Source of the DNA: an uncultured Mucilaginibacter sp.
GTDB lineage: Bacteria > Bacteroidota > Bacteroidia > Sphingobacteriales > Sphingobacteriaceae
Direction: 5' to 3'
Length of the DNA: 7,334 nucleotides
Assembly (NCBI GenBank): GCA_903885865.1
Contig: CAISKH010000408.1
Coordinates: 1-7,334 of the forward strand
Part shown: piece by piece, positions 7,174 to 7,334 of the stretch
Layout: each line of letters begins with the position of its first letter
Numbering within the stretch: position 1 is the first letter of the stretch
The notes under the pieces: model-generated
Seen by the model: the letters and a program-made list of their open reading frames with translations, nothing else
Database searches by the model: none
Told to the model about the DNA's origin: nothing
Program-made: the position numbers and the translations under genes

Positions 7174-7324
7174 CAAAATTGTATAAATAATTTATTTACA
7201 ATCATTTAAACTACTTTACCTAAAGCTTTTGTACTGATTCAGGGTGATTCACTCCCTTTTTACAAACCACTTATTTTCAGTAACTTAACTGCAAAAAGTG
7301 ATTCAGGTGATTCATGTGATTCAC
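7132..7324. repeat. Seven-copy 9-base direct repeat, consensus (G/C)TGATTCAN
   Basis: Copies are at 7132-7140, 7145-7153, 7234-7242, 7244-7252, 7298-7306, 7307-7315 and 7316-7324, all in the same orientation, each sharing TGATTCA. The last three are perfectly contiguous (GTGATTCAG, GTGATTCAT, GTGATTCAC) and the cluster may continue past the window, since the final bases are GTGA. It surrounds the candidate promoter of the operon, as expected for a multi-site operator. It could equally be a spacer repeat family, or in part the coding tail of an upstream gene. Confidence 0.65.
7174..7201 (-). promoter_or_regulatory. Weak promoter candidate for the two-gene operon
   Basis: On the minus strand TTG (7201-7199) is followed after 17 bases by CAATTTTG (7181-7174), one mismatch from the Bacteroidota -7 consensus TAnnTTTG. 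Transcription would begin near 7167, giving a leader of about 150 nt. It lies between repeat copies. Several other T-rich sequences here come close, so the exact promoter is uncertain. Confidence 0.3.
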
Positions 7325-7334
7325 TATTTTGTGA

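Noticed and set aside
7260..7334. Possible C-terminal tail of an upstream minus-strand gene (24 open codons to a TAA at 7260-7262, serine/glutamate-rich)
   Set aside because: More than one frame is open across the 9-base repeats, the same repeats continue beyond the stop in clearly non-coding DNA, and 24 codons are too few to support a gene.
1..7334. CRISPR array, tRNA/rRNA gene, insertion sequence, phage or defence genes
   Set aside because: No regularly spaced repeats with unique spacers, no tRNA-like folds or rRNA sequence noticed, and no transposase, integrase or nuclease motifs in the translations.

Overview
The window looks like a chromosomal segment of a Bacteroidota bacterium, most likely Sphingobacteriaceae (Mucilaginibacter/Pedobacter-like). 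The evidence is moderate G+C with AT-rich spacers, start codons without clear Shine-Dalgarno sequences, promoter-like TTG / TAnnTTTG patterns, GC-rich palindromic spacer repeats of a kind I associate with this group, and two large secreted proteins that combine macroglobulin-like, carboxypeptidase-regulatory-like and TonB-plug-like parts. The genus is an inference.

All supported genes lie on the minus strand. Reading in the direction of transcription (right to left): 7334-7019 is a spacer with seven copies of a 9-base GTGATTCA-type repeat and a weak promoter candidate. 7018-4115 encodes a 967-residue secreted protein. 4118-1341 encodes a 925-residue paralogue whose ATG overlaps the first gene's TGA by four bases, so the two form a tandemly duplicated, probably translationally coupled operon. 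1340-857 is a 484-bp spacer with a nested GC-rich palindromic repeat element, a G-quadruplex-type motif, a dyad, a promoter candidate and a leader hairpin. 856-1 is the first 285 codons of thrS (threonyl-tRNA synthetase), which runs off the left edge.

ThrS is housekeeping and appears to be a separate transcription unit. The two large paralogues probably act together in the periplasm or at the outer membrane. Their substrate and function are unknown. They carry a signal peptide, an N-terminal MG2-like domain, further beta-sandwich segments, a conserved LLLTQGW motif, a carboxypeptidase-regulatory-like domain, a degenerate plug-like segment without any TonB receptor barrel, and a C-terminal macroglobulin-like beta domain. 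The pair is nearly identical at the mature N-terminus (57 of 62 residues from GLMTTL onward) and differs most in the plug-like segment, where the upstream paralogue has a Pro/Cys-rich insert and a second insert. That divergence and the repeat clusters in the spacers are the points most worth a second look.
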